Part shown: piece by piece, positions 29,112 to 37,848 of the stretch | Numbering within the stretch: position 1 is the stretch's first letter | How the letters are laid out: each line of letters starts with the position of its first letter | Assembly (NCBI RefSeq): GCF_009766085.1 | Contig: NZ_LMUF01000030.1 | Location: forward strand, 73,460-137,459 | Source of the DNA: Burkholderia sp. S171 | Lineage (GTDB): Bacteria > Pseudomonadota > Gammaproteobacteria > Burkholderiales > Burkholderiaceae | Direction of reading: 5' to 3' | Length of the DNA: 64,000 bases | Position numbers and translations under genes: made by a program | The notes under the pieces: model-generated | The model's input: only the letters and a program-made list of their open reading frames with translations | Told to the model about the DNA's origin: nothing | The model's database searches: none

Positions 29112-30791
29112 ATGTATCAATACGATCAGATCGACCAGAAAATCGTCGACGAACGCGTCGCTCAATACAGCGACCAAGTGCGCCGCCGCTTGTCCGGCGA
29201 GTTGAGCGAAGAAGAATTCCGGCCGCTGCGCCTGCAGAACGGTCTGTATTTGCAGCGCCACGCGTACATGCACCGCATCGCGATTCCATACGGCAACTTG
29301 CGCAGCGACCAGATGCGCATGCTTGGCACGATCGCGCGTGAACACGACCGCAGCTACGGCCACTTTTCGACGCGCACCAACATCCAGTTCAACTGGATTC
29401 AGCTCGAAGAAACGCCTGAGATTTTGCGCAAGCTGGCATCGGTGCAAATGCACGGCATTCAAACGTCAGGCAATTGCATCCGCAATATCACTGCTGATCA
29501 ATTCGCTGGTGTTGCGCCCGATGAAATCGTCGACCCGCGTCCGTGGGCCGAAATTCTCCGCCAATGGTCGACGTTTCACCCCGAGTTCGCATGGCTTCCG
29601 CGCAAGTTCAAGATCGCGGTGAATGGCTCGGTGGAAGATCGCGCAGCCGTGCAAGTGCACGATCTGGGCGTGTATCTGAAGAAGAACGCTGACGGCGAAG
29701 TGGTCGCGAGCATTCTGGCGGGCGGCGGCTTGGGTCGTACGCCGATCGTTGGCGCGATCATCAAGGAAGATCTGCCCTGGCAGCATCTGCTGACGTATTG
29801 CGAAGCGGTGTTGCGTGTGTATAACCGCTACGGCCGTCGCGACAATATGTATAAGGCGCGGATCAAGATTCTCGTGAAGGCGCTGAGCCCCGCAAAATTC
29901 GCGCAGCAAGTGGAAGAAGAATGGGCGCATTTGAAGGACGGTCCTTCCACGCTCACGCAAGAAGAACTCGACCGTGTGTCGCATTTCTTCGCGCCGCCCG
30001 CGTATGAAAAGCTGCCGGATACGGATGCATCGTATGAAAAGCATCTCATCGATAGCAAGCCGTTCGCGCGCTGGATCGAACGCAACGTGCGGCCGCACAA
30101 GGTGCCGGGCTACGCGTCGGTGACGTTGTCGTTGAAGCCCACGGGCATTGCGCCGGGCGACGCAACGGACGTGCAGATGGAAGCCGTCGCCGATCTCGCC
30201 GATGAATTCTCGTTCAGTGAAATCCGCGTCTCGCACGAGCAGAACCTGATCCTCGCGAACGTGAAGAAGCGTGATCTGTACACGGTGTGGGAACACGCGA
30301 AGGCGCTGGGTTTCGCGACATCGAATATTGGTTTGCTGACCGACATCATTGCGTGCCCGGGCGGCGATTTCTGCTCGCTCGCGAATGCGAAGTCGATCCC
30401 GATTGCGCAAGCTATCCAAGAGCGTTTCAGCGATCTCGACTACGTGTATGACTTGGGCGACCTGACGCTGAACATCTCGGGTTGCATCAACGCGTGCGGT
30501 CATCATCACATTGGCAACATCGGCGTGCTCGGTGTCGATAAAGACGGCTCCGAGTGGTATCAGGTCACGCTTGGCGGCGAGCAAAGCTCGGGCGCAACGG
30601 GCGCGCATCTTGGCCGCGTGATCGGCCCGTCGTTCTCGGCGGAAGAGATGCCCGACGTGGTCTCGCAAGTGATCGATACGTTCGTTGAGAACCGCATTGA
30701 AGGTGAGCGGTTCATCGAGACGTATGGCCGTATCGGCATCGCACCGTTCAAGGAACGCGTGTACGCGTCGCGCCAGCCGGCGCATGCCTGA
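29112..30791 (+). CDS. cysI: Assimilatory sulfite reductase hemoprotein (CysI type)
   Basis: This 559-residue siroheme/[4Fe-4S] enzyme reduces sulfite to sulfide. The cluster ligands are Cys 415 and 421 (CPGGDFCSLANAKS) and Cys 458 and 462 (SGCINACGHHHIG). The duplicated sulfite/nitrite reductase ferredoxin-like repeats frame it (STRTNIQFNWIQLEE, SGNCIRNI, VSHEQNLILANV). No cysJ flavoprotein follows; a DUF934 protein does, as in other Burkholderiaceae, so the electron donor is probably ferredoxin or another reductase. It heads the cysI-DUF934-cysHDN-cobA operon. The ATG follows a weak GGGG site. Confidence 0.93.
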   Translation: MYQYDQIDQKIVDERVAQYSDQVRRRLSGELSEEEFRPLRLQNGLYLQRHAYMHRIAIPYGNLRSDQMRMLGTIAREHDRSYGHFSTRTNIQFNWIQLEETPEILRKLASVQMHGIQTSGNCIRNITADQFAGVAPDEIVDPRPWAEILRQWSTFHPEFAWLPRKFKIAVNGSVEDRAAVQVHDLGVYLKKNADGEVVASILAGGGLGRTPIVGAIIKEDLPWQHLLTYCEAVLRVYNRYGRRDNMYKARIKILVKALSPAKFAQQVEEEWAHLKDGPSTLTQEELDRVSHFFAPPAYEKLPDTDASYEKHLIDSKPFARWIERNVRPHKVPGYASVTLSLKPTGIAPGDATDVQMEAVADLADEFSFSEIRVSHEQNLILANVKKRDLYTVWEHAKALGFATSNIGLLTDIIACPGGDFCSLANAKSIPIAQAIQERFSDLDYVYDLGDLTLNISGCINACGHHHIGNIGVLGVDKDGSEWYQVTLGGEQSSGATGAHLGRVIGPSFSAEEMPDVVSQVIDTFVENRIEGERFIETYGRIGIAPFKERVYASRQPAHA

Positions 30792-30824
30792 TTGCTACGT
30801 TGAGTCGCTCAAGGAATAAAACAC

Positions 30825-31364
30825 ATGGCTTTGATTATCAAGAATCGCGAAGTGGTTGAAGACGACTGGCACGTGGTGCGCGCGGCTGAAGACGGCACGC
30901 TGCCCGCAGTCGATGCATTGTTGCCCGGCAAAGTTATCGTGCCGTTCACGTGGTGGAAAGAGCACAAGAACGCGTTGACCGCGGCACACAAGGAAGAACC
31001 GATCGGCGTGTGGCTCGCTCCGGACGATGAACCCGCGGAACTGGTCGAGGACTTTGACAAGATCGCGCTGATCGCTGTCGATTTCCCCAAGTTCAGCGAT
31101 GGCCGTGGTTTCAGCATCGGCCGTTTGCTGCGCGAGCGTTATCACTGGGCCGGTGAGTTGCGGGCTATCGGCGACGTATTGCGCGATCAGTTGCGCTTCC
31201 ACGAACGTTGCGGCTTTGACGCGTTCGCCGTTCGCGCCGACAAGGACATTCACGACGCGCTGAATGCGTTCGGTGAACTGAGCATTCCATATCAAGGCGC
31301 TGTCGACAATCCGGAACCGCTGTTTCGCCGCCGCGAAAAAGCAGCCGCCGGAGCGTCTGCATGA
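30825..31364 (+). CDS. DUF934 protein of the sulfate-assimilation operon
   Basis: This 179-residue cytoplasmic protein is of the DUF934 family, which is found almost only beside cysI-type sulfite reductase genes. LIAVDFPKFSDGRGFSIGRLLRERYHWAGELRAIGDVLRDQL is the conserved stretch. No cofactor motif is visible. Its constant position between cysI and cysH suggests an accessory role in sulfite reduction. It overlaps the cysH start by four bases (ATGA), so expression is coupled. Confidence 0.85.
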   Translation: MALIIKNREVVEDDWHVVRAAEDGTLPAVDALLPGKVIVPFTWWKEHKNALTAAHKEEPIGVWLAPDDEPAELVEDFDKIALIAVDFPKFSDGRGFSIGRLLRERYHWAGELRAIGDVLRDQLRFHERCGFDAFAVRADKDIHDALNAFGELSIPYQGAVDNPEPLFRRREKAAAGASA

Positions 31365-32092
31365 ATGCCGAACTGCAAGCCAAAGTCGAACGTCTGGACA
31401 GGTTGCTCGATTCCATCGCGCAACGTCATGCGAACGTCAAGCTAGCCAGCAGTCTCGCCGCCGAAGACATGTTGCTCACGCACGCCATTCTTTCGCGCGA
31501 CGTGAAGATCGGCATCTTCTCGCTGAACACCGGTCGTCTGCACGCTGAAACGCTGGGCATGATCGATCGCGTGAAAGAGCGGTATGGCTACGACATCGAA
31601 CAGTTTCATCCGCAGCCGGAAGCGGTTGAGGAGTACGTTCGGGATCATGGTCTGAACGCGTTCTACGAGAGCGTCGATTTGCGTAAAAGCTGTTGCGGTA
31701 TTCGCAAGGTCGAGCCGCTGAATCGTGCGCTGAGCAATGTCAGCGCATGGGTCACGGGCCAACGTCGCGAACAGTCGGTAACACGTGTTGAGCTGCATGA
31801 AGAAGAGCACGACGCGCCGCGTGATATCGCGAAGTTCAATCCGCTCGCGGACTGGACTGAAGCGGATGTCTGGGCTTATTTAGAAGCCCTCGATGTTCCC
31901 GTCAACCCGCTGCATGCGCGCGGTTATCCGAGCATCGGCTGTGAGCCGTGCACGCGTGCAATCCGTCCGGGCGAAGATAGCCGGGCAGGACGCTGGTGGT
32001 GGGAATCGCAGGATACAAAGGAATGCGGCTTGCACATCACGAACATCAAGATTGTGGAAGATCGTAGCGAAGCGCCAAGTTCGGCACTCTAA
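31361..32092 (+). CDS. cysH: Adenylylsulfate / phosphoadenylylsulfate reductase CysH
   Basis: This 243-residue reductase makes sulfite from activated sulfate. Four cysteines, Cys 111-112 (KSCCGIRKVEPL) and Cys 194 and 197 (GCEPCTRA), form the [4Fe-4S] motif that marks the APS-using type. The ATP-pyrophosphatase-like core has KLASSLAAEDMLLTHAI. The operon has no cysC (APS kinase) and encodes CysD/CysN sulfurylase, which fits direct use of APS. It ends with the redox-active region following TKECGLH. Confidence 0.93.
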   Translation: MNAELQAKVERLDRLLDSIAQRHANVKLASSLAAEDMLLTHAILSRDVKIGIFSLNTGRLHAETLGMIDRVKERYGYDIEQFHPQPEAVEEYVRDHGLNAFYESVDLRKSCCGIRKVEPLNRALSNVSAWVTGQRREQSVTRVELHEEEHDAPRDIAKFNPLADWTEADVWAYLEALDVPVNPLHARGYPSIGCEPCTRAIRPGEDSRAGRWWWESQDTKECGLHITNIKIVEDRSEAPSSAL

Positions 32093-32159
32093 ACGCATTG
32101 ATATTGATGCATGACGCCACAAGTTGAGTGTCATGCAAAGCAACCAAGGAATGACGCAT

Positions 32160-33122
32160 ATGAGCAGCACGCTCGATTCAACAGTCAACGCTCCGATCGC
32201 GAATCGCGAGACCCGCATGGACCATCTCGACTGGCTCGAAGCCGAGTCCATTCATATCCTGCGCGAACTCGTCGCCGAGTGCAGCAAGCCTGCGCTGTTG
32301 TTCTCCGGCGGCAAGGATTCGGTCGTCGTGCTGCATCTTGCGTTGAAGGCGTTTGGTTTGGGCTCGGGTCGCAAGACCGTGCTGCCGTTCCCGCTGGTTC
32401 ATATCGATACCGGTCATAACTTTAGCGAAGTCATCGACTTCCGCGATCGTCGCGCCGCTGAAATTGGGGCGGAGCTTGTGGTCGGTCATGTCGAAGATTC
32501 GATCAAGAAAGGCACCGTTCGTCTGCGTCGCGAAACGGATTCGCGTAACGCTGCGCAAGCAGTGACGTTGCTCGAAACCATCGAGGAATACGGTTATACG
32601 GCGTTGATCGGCGGCGCGCGTCGCGATGAAGAAAAGGCCCGCGCGAAGGAGCGCATCTTCTCTTTCCGCGATGAGTTCGGTCAGTGGGATCCGAAAGCGC
32701 AACGCCCGGAATTGTGGAGCATTTATAACGCGCGTTTGCATAACGGCGAACACTTGCGCGTGTTCCCGATTTCGAACTGGACCGAACTGGATATCTGGCA
32801 ATACATCGGGCGCGAGAAGCTTGAATTGCCTTCGATTTACTACGCGCATGATCGCGAGATCATTCGACGCAACGGCTTGCTCGTGCCGCTGACGCCGATC
32901 ACACCGCTGCTGGAAGGCGAAGTATCGGAAGTCGCGCAAGTGCGGTTTCGTACCGTTGGCGACATCAGTTGCACGTGCCCCGTTGCCAGCGACGCCGATG
33001 ACGTCGAGAAGATCATCGCGGAAACGGCCGTGACGGAAATCACGGAACGCGGCGCCACGCGCATGGACGATCAAGCGTCCGAAGCCGCGATGGAAACCCG
33101 CAAGAAACAAGGTTATTTCTAA
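32160..33122 (+). CDS. cysD: Sulfate adenylyltransferase subunit 2 CysD
   Basis: This 320-residue catalytic subunit of ATP sulfurylase makes APS from sulfate and ATP with CysN. The PP-loop ALLFSGGKDSVVVLHLA, the FPLVHIDTGHNF segment, FSFRDEFGQWDPKAQRPELW and TCPVASDADDVEKII are family signatures. Start 32160 is chosen because AAGGA lies nine bases upstream; an earlier ATG at 32151 abuts the ribosome binding site. It is followed by cysN after 34 bases. Confidence 0.94.
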   Translation: MSSTLDSTVNAPIANRETRMDHLDWLEAESIHILRELVAECSKPALLFSGGKDSVVVLHLALKAFGLGSGRKTVLPFPLVHIDTGHNFSEVIDFRDRRAAEIGAELVVGHVEDSIKKGTVRLRRETDSRNAAQAVTLLETIEEYGYTALIGGARRDEEKARAKERIFSFRDEFGQWDPKAQRPELWSIYNARLHNGEHLRVFPISNWTELDIWQYIGREKLELPSIYYAHDREIIRRNGLLVPLTPITPLLEGEVSEVAQVRFRTVGDISCTCPVASDADDVEKIIAETAVTEITERGATRMDDQASEAAMETRKKQGYF

Positions 33123-33156
33123 GCATCACGCCGCAAACAAGGAACAGGGAAACATC

Positions 33157-34479
33157 ATGAGCATTCATCAACCCGAAGACCTCGGCGTGTTGCGTTTCAT
33201 CACGGCAGGCAGCGTTGACGACGGCAAGAGCACGCTGATCGGCCGCCTGCTGTTCGATAGCAAGGCGGTGTTGTCGGATCAGTTGTCGGCGTTGTCGCGG
33301 GCGAAGAATAAGCGCACCGTTGGCGATGAAATCGATTTGTCGCTGCTGACCGATGGTCTTGAAGCCGAGCGTGAGCAGGGCATTACCATCGACGTGGCGT
33401 ACCGTTATTTTGCAACGGCGAAGCGCAAGTTCATCATCGCCGATACCCCCGGTCACGAGCAGTACACGCGCAACATGGTGACGGGTGCATCGACCGCGCA
33501 CGCTGCGATCATTCTCGTCGATGCCACGCGTGTCACGTTGCAGGACGGCGTTGCGCAATTGCTGCCGCAGACCGTGCGCCACAGCGCGATCGTGAAGTTG
33601 CTTGGGCTGCAGCATGTGATCGTCGCGATCAACAAGATGGATTTGATTGAGTTCAGCGAGACGCGCTTCAACGAGATCCGCGACGCTTACGTTGAACTCG
33701 CGCGCAGGCTTGGAATTGCCGATGTGCGCTTCGTGCCGGTGTCGGCGTTGAAGGGCGACAACATTGTGACTGCCAGCGAGCGCATGCCCTGGTATGCGGG
33801 CGAGCCGCTGCTCGATCTGCTCGAAGCACTGCCGGTTGCGCAGCCTGTTGATCAGGCGCTGCGTTTCCCGGTGCAATGGGTCGCGCGTCAGGACGGCAGT
33901 CAGGCCGACGATTTCCGCGGCTACATGGGCCGGGTGGAATCGGGCGAAGTGAAACTGGGCGACACGATCACCGTGCTGCCGGCCAATCGTGATGCAACCG
34001 TTGCCGAGATCATCGCGCCGGTTCCGGGCGGCGTGGCGCAAGTGGATCGCGCGTTCGCGGGCCAGACGGTGACCATTCGCCTGGCGGAAGATGTCGACGT
34101 CTCGCGTGGCGATACGTTCGTGCCGCGCAACACGAGCGGCGTCAAGATCGAGCCGGCGAAGAAGCTGGACGCTGACCTGTGCTGGTTCGACGAAGAGCCG
34201 CTCTCGCCGCGGCGCAAGTACTTGCTGAAGCAGACCACGAACACGGTGTTCGCGCGGATTGGTGCGATCAAGGAAGTGCTCGACGTGCATACGCTGCTGC
34301 ACGCGGTGGACCGCCATGACCTGACGATGAACGACATCGGCCGCGTGGCGCTGACGCTTCAAAAGCCGATCGTCTGCGATGCCTACGACACGCATCAGGG
34401 CACGGGCGCGTTTGTTCTTATCGATGAAGCGACGCATCACACGGTTGCGGCCGGGATGATTCGCTCGTATTCAGCCTGA
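33157..34479 (+). CDS. cysN: Sulfate adenylyltransferase subunit 1 CysN (GTPase)
   Basis: This 440-residue EF-Tu-like GTPase drives APS synthesis by CysD. The G motifs are present: G1 GSVDDGKST, switch EREQGITIDVAYRYF, G3 DTPGHEQYTRNM, G4 NKMD and G5 VSALKGDN. The C-terminal half forms beta-barrel domains (FPVQWVARQDGSQADDFRGYMGRVESG). There is no fused CysC kinase domain. ATG 33157 follows an AACAGGGAAAC context. Confidence 0.94.
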   Translation: MSIHQPEDLGVLRFITAGSVDDGKSTLIGRLLFDSKAVLSDQLSALSRAKNKRTVGDEIDLSLLTDGLEAEREQGITIDVAYRYFATAKRKFIIADTPGHEQYTRNMVTGASTAHAAIILVDATRVTLQDGVAQLLPQTVRHSAIVKLLGLQHVIVAINKMDLIEFSETRFNEIRDAYVELARRLGIADVRFVPVSALKGDNIVTASERMPWYAGEPLLDLLEALPVAQPVDQALRFPVQWVARQDGSQADDFRGYMGRVESGEVKLGDTITVLPANRDATVAEIIAPVPGGVAQVDRAFAGQTVTIRLAEDVDVSRGDTFVPRNTSGVKIEPAKKLDADLCWFDEEPLSPRRKYLLKQTTNTVFARIGAIKEVLDVHTLLHAVDRHDLTMNDIGRVALTLQKPIVCDAYDTHQGTGAFVLIDEATHHTVAAGMIRSYSA

Positions 34480-34488
34480 GTATTGACT

Positions 34489-35247
34489 ATGGGTAAGGTG
34501 TATCTGATCGGCGCGGGGCCCGGTGCGGCGGATCTGATTACGGTTCGCGGCGCCCGGTTGTTGAGCCAGGCACAGGTTGTTTTGCATGACGCGCTGATCG
34601 AGCCGGCCATGCTCGACTACGCGTTAGATGCGCGCAAGATCGCGGTTGGAAAGCGTTGCGGACAGCGCTCGACAGCGCAGCATTTCATCAACAAGCAGAT
34701 CGTCGATGCCGCTCGTGAACATGACGTTGTCGTGCGCTTGAAAGGCGGCGACCCCATGCTTTTCGGTCGCGCCGACGAAGAAATGCGTGCGCTCGAAGCG
34801 GCGGGTATCGAGTATGAAGTAGTGCCGGGGATCACGGCCGCGTTGGCAAGCGCCGCGACGCTGAAGCGCTCGCTGACCTTGCGCGGGGTATCGCGGAGTG
34901 TTGCTCTGGCGACGTATAGCCGTGCTCCTGACAGCGATGAAATCCGCGAGCAGGCAAGCGCCGATTCGCTCGTGTTCTACATGGGGCGCGACAGCGCGCC
35001 GGAGATTGCGCAACAGCTGATCGAGGCAGGGCGGCCGGCGTCTACACCGGTTGCTATCGTCGAGGCTTGCAGTACGCCGCGCGAGCGTTCGTTGACGCTG
35101 ACGCTGGGTGAAATGGCGATTGGTGAAGCGCAGGATTGGCTTGACGCGTCGCAGCCGAGTTTGCTGATGATCGGCGAGGCGTTTGCGGAGCGGTCGATTT
35201 GTGTACCGGTCCAAAGCCTGGAAGCGGCGTTGCAGGCTGCAGCCTGA
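34489..35247 (+). CDS. cobA: Uroporphyrinogen-III C-methyltransferase (SUMT)
   Basis: This 252-residue methyltransferase converts uroporphyrinogen III to precorrin-2, the first step to siroheme (and cobalamin). GKVYLIGAGPGAADLITVRG, RLKGGDPMLFGRADEE, YEVVPGITAALASAA and LVFYMGRDSAPEI are the CysG-C/CobA motifs. It lacks the N-terminal dehydrogenase/chelatase of CysG, so a separate chelatase is needed; cbiX at 37423 could serve. I use ATG 34489; a TTG at 34483 is also in frame. Its position at the end of the cys operon shows its role is to supply siroheme to CysI. Confidence 0.92.
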   Translation: MGKVYLIGAGPGAADLITVRGARLLSQAQVVLHDALIEPAMLDYALDARKIAVGKRCGQRSTAQHFINKQIVDAAREHDVVVRLKGGDPMLFGRADEEMRALEAAGIEYEVVPGITAALASAATLKRSLTLRGVSRSVALATYSRAPDSDEIREQASADSLVFYMGRDSAPEIAQQLIEAGRPASTPVAIVEACSTPRERSLTLTLGEMAIGEAQDWLDASQPSLLMIGEAFAERSICVPVQSLEAALQAAA

Positions 35248-35327
35248 TTGAGACTGATGGCGACGCTGTGAAACCGTGCCGTCCGCGCGAGTTCTTTAGA
35301 TTAACGCCGCGTGTGATTCATCGTTTG

Positions 35328-35364
35328 AAAAACCCCGTGGGTCATTGGCCCACGGGGTTTTTTT
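35328..35364 (+). terminator. Terminator of the cys operon
   Basis: CCCCGTGGG and CCCACGGGG pair around a six-base loop, with A residues before and seven T residues after, about 80 bases behind the methyltransferase gene. Confidence 0.9.
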
Positions 35365-35434
35365 ACACCTGTGTCGTTTCCTGATGCCTGCGCAATTGCG
35401 TTCTCCAACGGCCCGTTCCGCAAGCGTTGAAGAA

Positions 35435-36751
35435 CTACACCTTCTCCACCGCTTTTTCCACTTCTCGCAGCCCAATGGCCTGCGGCTTGCGAAACGCCGA
35501 GGCGATTTTGTCGCACTCGCTCTTGGGAACGCCGAACTCCTCGAAGTAAGTCCGCCACTCCCTCACAACCGCCGATAGTTGCTGGATGATTTCGACGGCT
35601 GCGTGTTTGAGCAGACCGAATCGGCCCGCCGCGGAGAGGGCGTTGTCGAGCGTCGCCAGCCGGCCCATCGCCGGCCCTACTCCGAGTACGAGGAAGCGCT
35701 CGGTGCCGACCTGCGGCTTCGGCACGACGTCGTAAAGGTCGCTCAGGCGCCAGCCTTTGTTTGCGCCGTCCCACACGAATGCATGATTGCGAAGATGGTC
35801 ATCGTCGTTCGTCACGAGGATGTTGAAGACCATTCGCTTGAACAACTCGACCTTGTCGGCCGCAACATAACCCGTGGCGCCGCGTTCACCGAGCAGGTCC
35901 GCCAAGTCCGTGTAATTGGCCGACGCGGTATCGCTTTCATGCATCCTGAGCATGGTCAGTGCGCTTACAACGTGCCGTTTGCCGAACGAACCGCCGGACA
36001 ACGGCACCCGGTCAAACCGTTCGATCAGCATGACGTCCCGCCCGTCGGCCAAGTGAATGGGCTTGGTCGCAGGAACGCGCATACCGCACTTGCGGGCGAG
36101 TTCAAGCGTTGCGCGCTCCACGACAGGAACGTTGAAACCGTCCCGGGCGACGGGGAATTTGGCGACCCATTGCCGTCCATCGTCCAGCAGCACAGCTTTG
36201 GGTCGAGCGCCGCCGAACGTCGCGCCGACGCTAAAGAGTAACTGAAGCTTTTTGGGTACCGGCTTGCCGTCCTGGATCATGGCGGCTGCGTCGAGCAAAT
36301 AGGAGAGCTCTTTTGCATCCGGCAACTTGCCGGGTTCTGCCGGTGCGGTGGGGGAGTTCCTGAAATCCAGCGCGCCCGTCCGATGCGGGCCGGCATGAGC
36401 CAGATATTCGGTCTCGGGCAAACCGTCGGGTGCCGCCCTCAACATATTCTCAATCACGCGCCGGCCCCAGGAATCCGGGGCCGCGTCACGAATTGCGCCA
36501 AACAGCGCCAGTCCTGCAGGTGGCTGAAAGACCGTTTCTTTGGACTTCTTCGCCTCGTCCAGAGGCATGCTGACCGGATCCACGGCAGTGGCGTTTGCGC
36601 GCTGCAGATATTTGTTGCCATAGACGAAGGTCGACCCGACGGGCTTGATACCTTCTTCGAGTAGTTCGAGCTTACCGGCAGGGACCGCCTCGGCTGCGCC
36701 TTCGAGGGCGATGAAGACGTATTTGCTCCACGTCGTTGTATTAAAAATCAT
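35435..36751 (-). CDS. hipA: HipA-family serine/threonine kinase toxin
   Basis: This 438-residue protein is a HipA-type toxin kinase, a family known to cause growth arrest, in E. coli by phosphorylating glutamyl-tRNA synthetase. The N-terminal subdomain couples GSTFVYGNKYL with FGAIRDAAPDSWGRRVIE. The kinase part has VGATFGGARPKAVL (Gly-rich loop), WVAKFP (ATP-binding Lys), MLIERFDR, the catalytic loop TNDDDHLRNHAF and the metal-binding DLYDVVP. ATG 36751 overlaps the end of the hipB frame by 11 bases. All catalytic residues I can check are present, so it looks active. It is flanked by core sulfur/siroheme genes on both sides. Confidence 0.9.
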   Translation of the reverse strand: MIFNTTTWSKYVFIALEGAAEAVPAGKLELLEEGIKPVGSTFVYGNKYLQRANATAVDPVSMPLDEAKKSKETVFQPPAGLALFGAIRDAAPDSWGRRVIENMLRAAPDGLPETEYLAHAGPHRTGALDFRNSPTAPAEPGKLPDAKELSYLLDAAAMIQDGKPVPKKLQLLFSVGATFGGARPKAVLLDDGRQWVAKFPVARDGFNVPVVERATLELARKCGMRVPATKPIHLADGRDVMLIERFDRVPLSGGSFGKRHVVSALTMLRMHESDTASANYTDLADLLGERGATGYVAADKVELFKRMVFNILVTNDDDHLRNHAFVWDGANKGWRLSDLYDVVPKPQVGTERFLVLGVGPAMGRLATLDNALSAAGRFGLLKHAAVEIIQQLSAVVREWRTYFEEFGVPKSECDKIASAFRKPQAIGLREVEKAVEKV

Positions 36752-37082
36752 ACTCGCCTGCCTTCGAAGCGGTCTTGCGTGGACGCACACGAGATTCCGT
36801 CTTGCGCCGCGCTTCGCCGACCACGTCGTTTTGTGGATTCGCGAGCGGCTGGAGCAATCCGAGGAGGCCGGCACGTTCGAACGCATGCAGCCACGACGAG
36901 AAACTGACCGAAACGTCGCCATTTTCTATGCGTATCAGCGTGCTGGGGCTGATGTTGGCGCGTTCGGAAAAATCCTTTCGTGTCATGTTGCGTGCGATCC
37001 GGGCGGCGGCGACCGCACGTCCCAGCCCAGTGGCTTGAAGTCCGAGTTCTGGGGAAGAAAAATCCTTGTTGTTGCGCTTCAT
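36741..37082 (-). CDS. hipB: HipB-like XRE-family antitoxin
   Basis: This 113-residue protein has an N-terminal helix-turn-helix of the XRE/HipB type (about 25-80). LGRAVAAARIARNMTRKDFSERANISPSTLIRIENGD shows the DNA-recognition helices, and a basic tail (RRKTESRVRPRKTASK) follows. It should bind the operators upstream, repress the operon and neutralise HipA. The start is uncertain: ATG 37082 gives MKRNNKDF, while GTG 37109 adds nine residues; neither has a strong ribosome binding site. The gene overlaps hipA by 11 bases. Confidence 0.82.
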   Translation of the reverse strand: MKRNNKDFSSPELGLQATGLGRAVAAARIARNMTRKDFSERANISPSTLIRIENGDVSVSFSSWLHAFERAGLLGLLQPLANPQNDVVGEARRKTESRVRPRKTASKAGEYDF

Positions 37083-37133
37083 TTTGTCGTATCTGACATA
37101 TAAACCCACTTAATTGGTCAGTATAGACAAAAT
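37081..37133. promoter_or_regulatory. hipBA operator 1, overlapping the hipB start
   Basis: An imperfect inverted repeat runs from ATTTTGTCGTATCTGAC at 37081 to GGTCAGTATAGACAAAAT ending at 37133. Its half-sites share the TATCTGA/TCAGATA core of the larger palindrome at 37163-37217. Overlap with the hipB start fits autorepression. Confidence 0.6.
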
Positions 37134-37162
37134 GCGGCAATCGTCAATATTTGATTTCAACG

Positions 37163-37217
37163 AAATTAGTCATATCTGATCAAATAAGTAACTTAATTGA
37201 TCAGATATGACTAATTT
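37163..37217. promoter_or_regulatory. hipBA operator 2, perfect 21-bp-arm palindrome
   Basis: Two perfectly complementary 21-base arms (37163-37183 and 37197-37217) flank a 13-base spacer. The arms contain TCATATCTGATCAA and its mirror. No gene overlaps it, and it lies about 80 bases upstream of hipB, where HipB-type operators are expected. It also could form a strong hairpin, but no T-tract follows. Confidence 0.7.
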
Positions 37218-37335
37218 TTCCTAATTGGAAGGTGTCTGATTGATCGTCTGCCCGCACCGGCGTTTGCCGAAGTTCACCCAGGGCTCCGTCTTCGGGTGCA
37301 GACGCAGTGGCGTTAGCCAAGAAAATCCTTCGAAC

Positions 37336-37375
37336 AAAACAATGCCCCGGAAGTCCATGACTCGCGGGGCATTGT
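37336..37375 (-). terminator. Terminator after cbiX
   Basis: CAATGCCCCG and CGGGGCATTG pair. Read on the minus strand the hairpin is followed by TTTTGTTC. It would end transcripts from cbiX before the hip operators. Confidence 0.65.
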
Positions 37376-37422
37376 GGAAAACGGTCGTGCTTTCATCAGC
37401 GCGTTAGTGAGGGACGATAAAT

Positions 37423-37794
37423 CTACCCAATCTGCCGAACGCAATATTCGGCGACCGCATTGAGTACCGCGTCGTCTTCACCGACCGCGGTTGCGCATTG
37501 GATGGTCAGCGATGGAAACATCACGCGGCATCGATCGAGCAATTCAGGCAGGTCGCGCCGTATATGGCCCCCCTGACCGAAGAACACGGGCACGACGGTG
37601 AGTGCGTCACACCCATCCGCCGCCAGGCGTTCGATAGCCGTCGGTAAATCGGGGGTCATCAGTTCAAGAAACGCCAGCGATACGGGCTCGCTGCGCATTG
37701 CGCGCAGCTTCGTGGCGAGCCGTTCAAAAGGCTCGGCCCAGCGTGGATCGCGTGCGCCGTGGCCAAACAAGATCATGCCGTGCCTGCTGCTCAT
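37423..37794 (-). CDS. cbiX: Sirohydrochlorin chelatase, short CbiX/SirB type
   Basis: This 123-residue protein is a CbiX-type chelatase that inserts iron (or cobalt) into sirohydrochlorin. GMILFGHGARDPRWAEPFERLA holds the metal-binding His; VSLAFLELMTPDLPTAIERL and LTVVPVFFGQGGHIRRDLPEL complete the core, with a second His. Its single-domain length is that of CbiX-short. Lying near the siroheme methyltransferase, it probably makes siroheme for CysI. The hipBA pair lies between the two. Confidence 0.88.
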   Translation of the reverse strand: MSSRHGMILFGHGARDPRWAEPFERLATKLRAMRSEPVSLAFLELMTPDLPTAIERLAADGCDALTVVPVFFGQGGHIRRDLPELLDRCRVMFPSLTIQCATAVGEDDAVLNAVAEYCVRQIG

Positions 37795-37848
37795 CGCGTC
37801 CTCCGCAGTCTTAAAGCGCCGATACCCAAAGCCCTGACGCCCAAAGCC

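Noticed and set aside
33040-34440. 466-codon minus-strand frame over cysN
   Set aside because: It is antisense to cysN with all GTPase motifs intact on the plus strand.
35435-36922. Longer HipA starting at 36922
   Set aside because: The added N terminus lies over hipB and has no similarity; MIFNTTTWSKYVFIALEG at 36751 is a normal HipA start.
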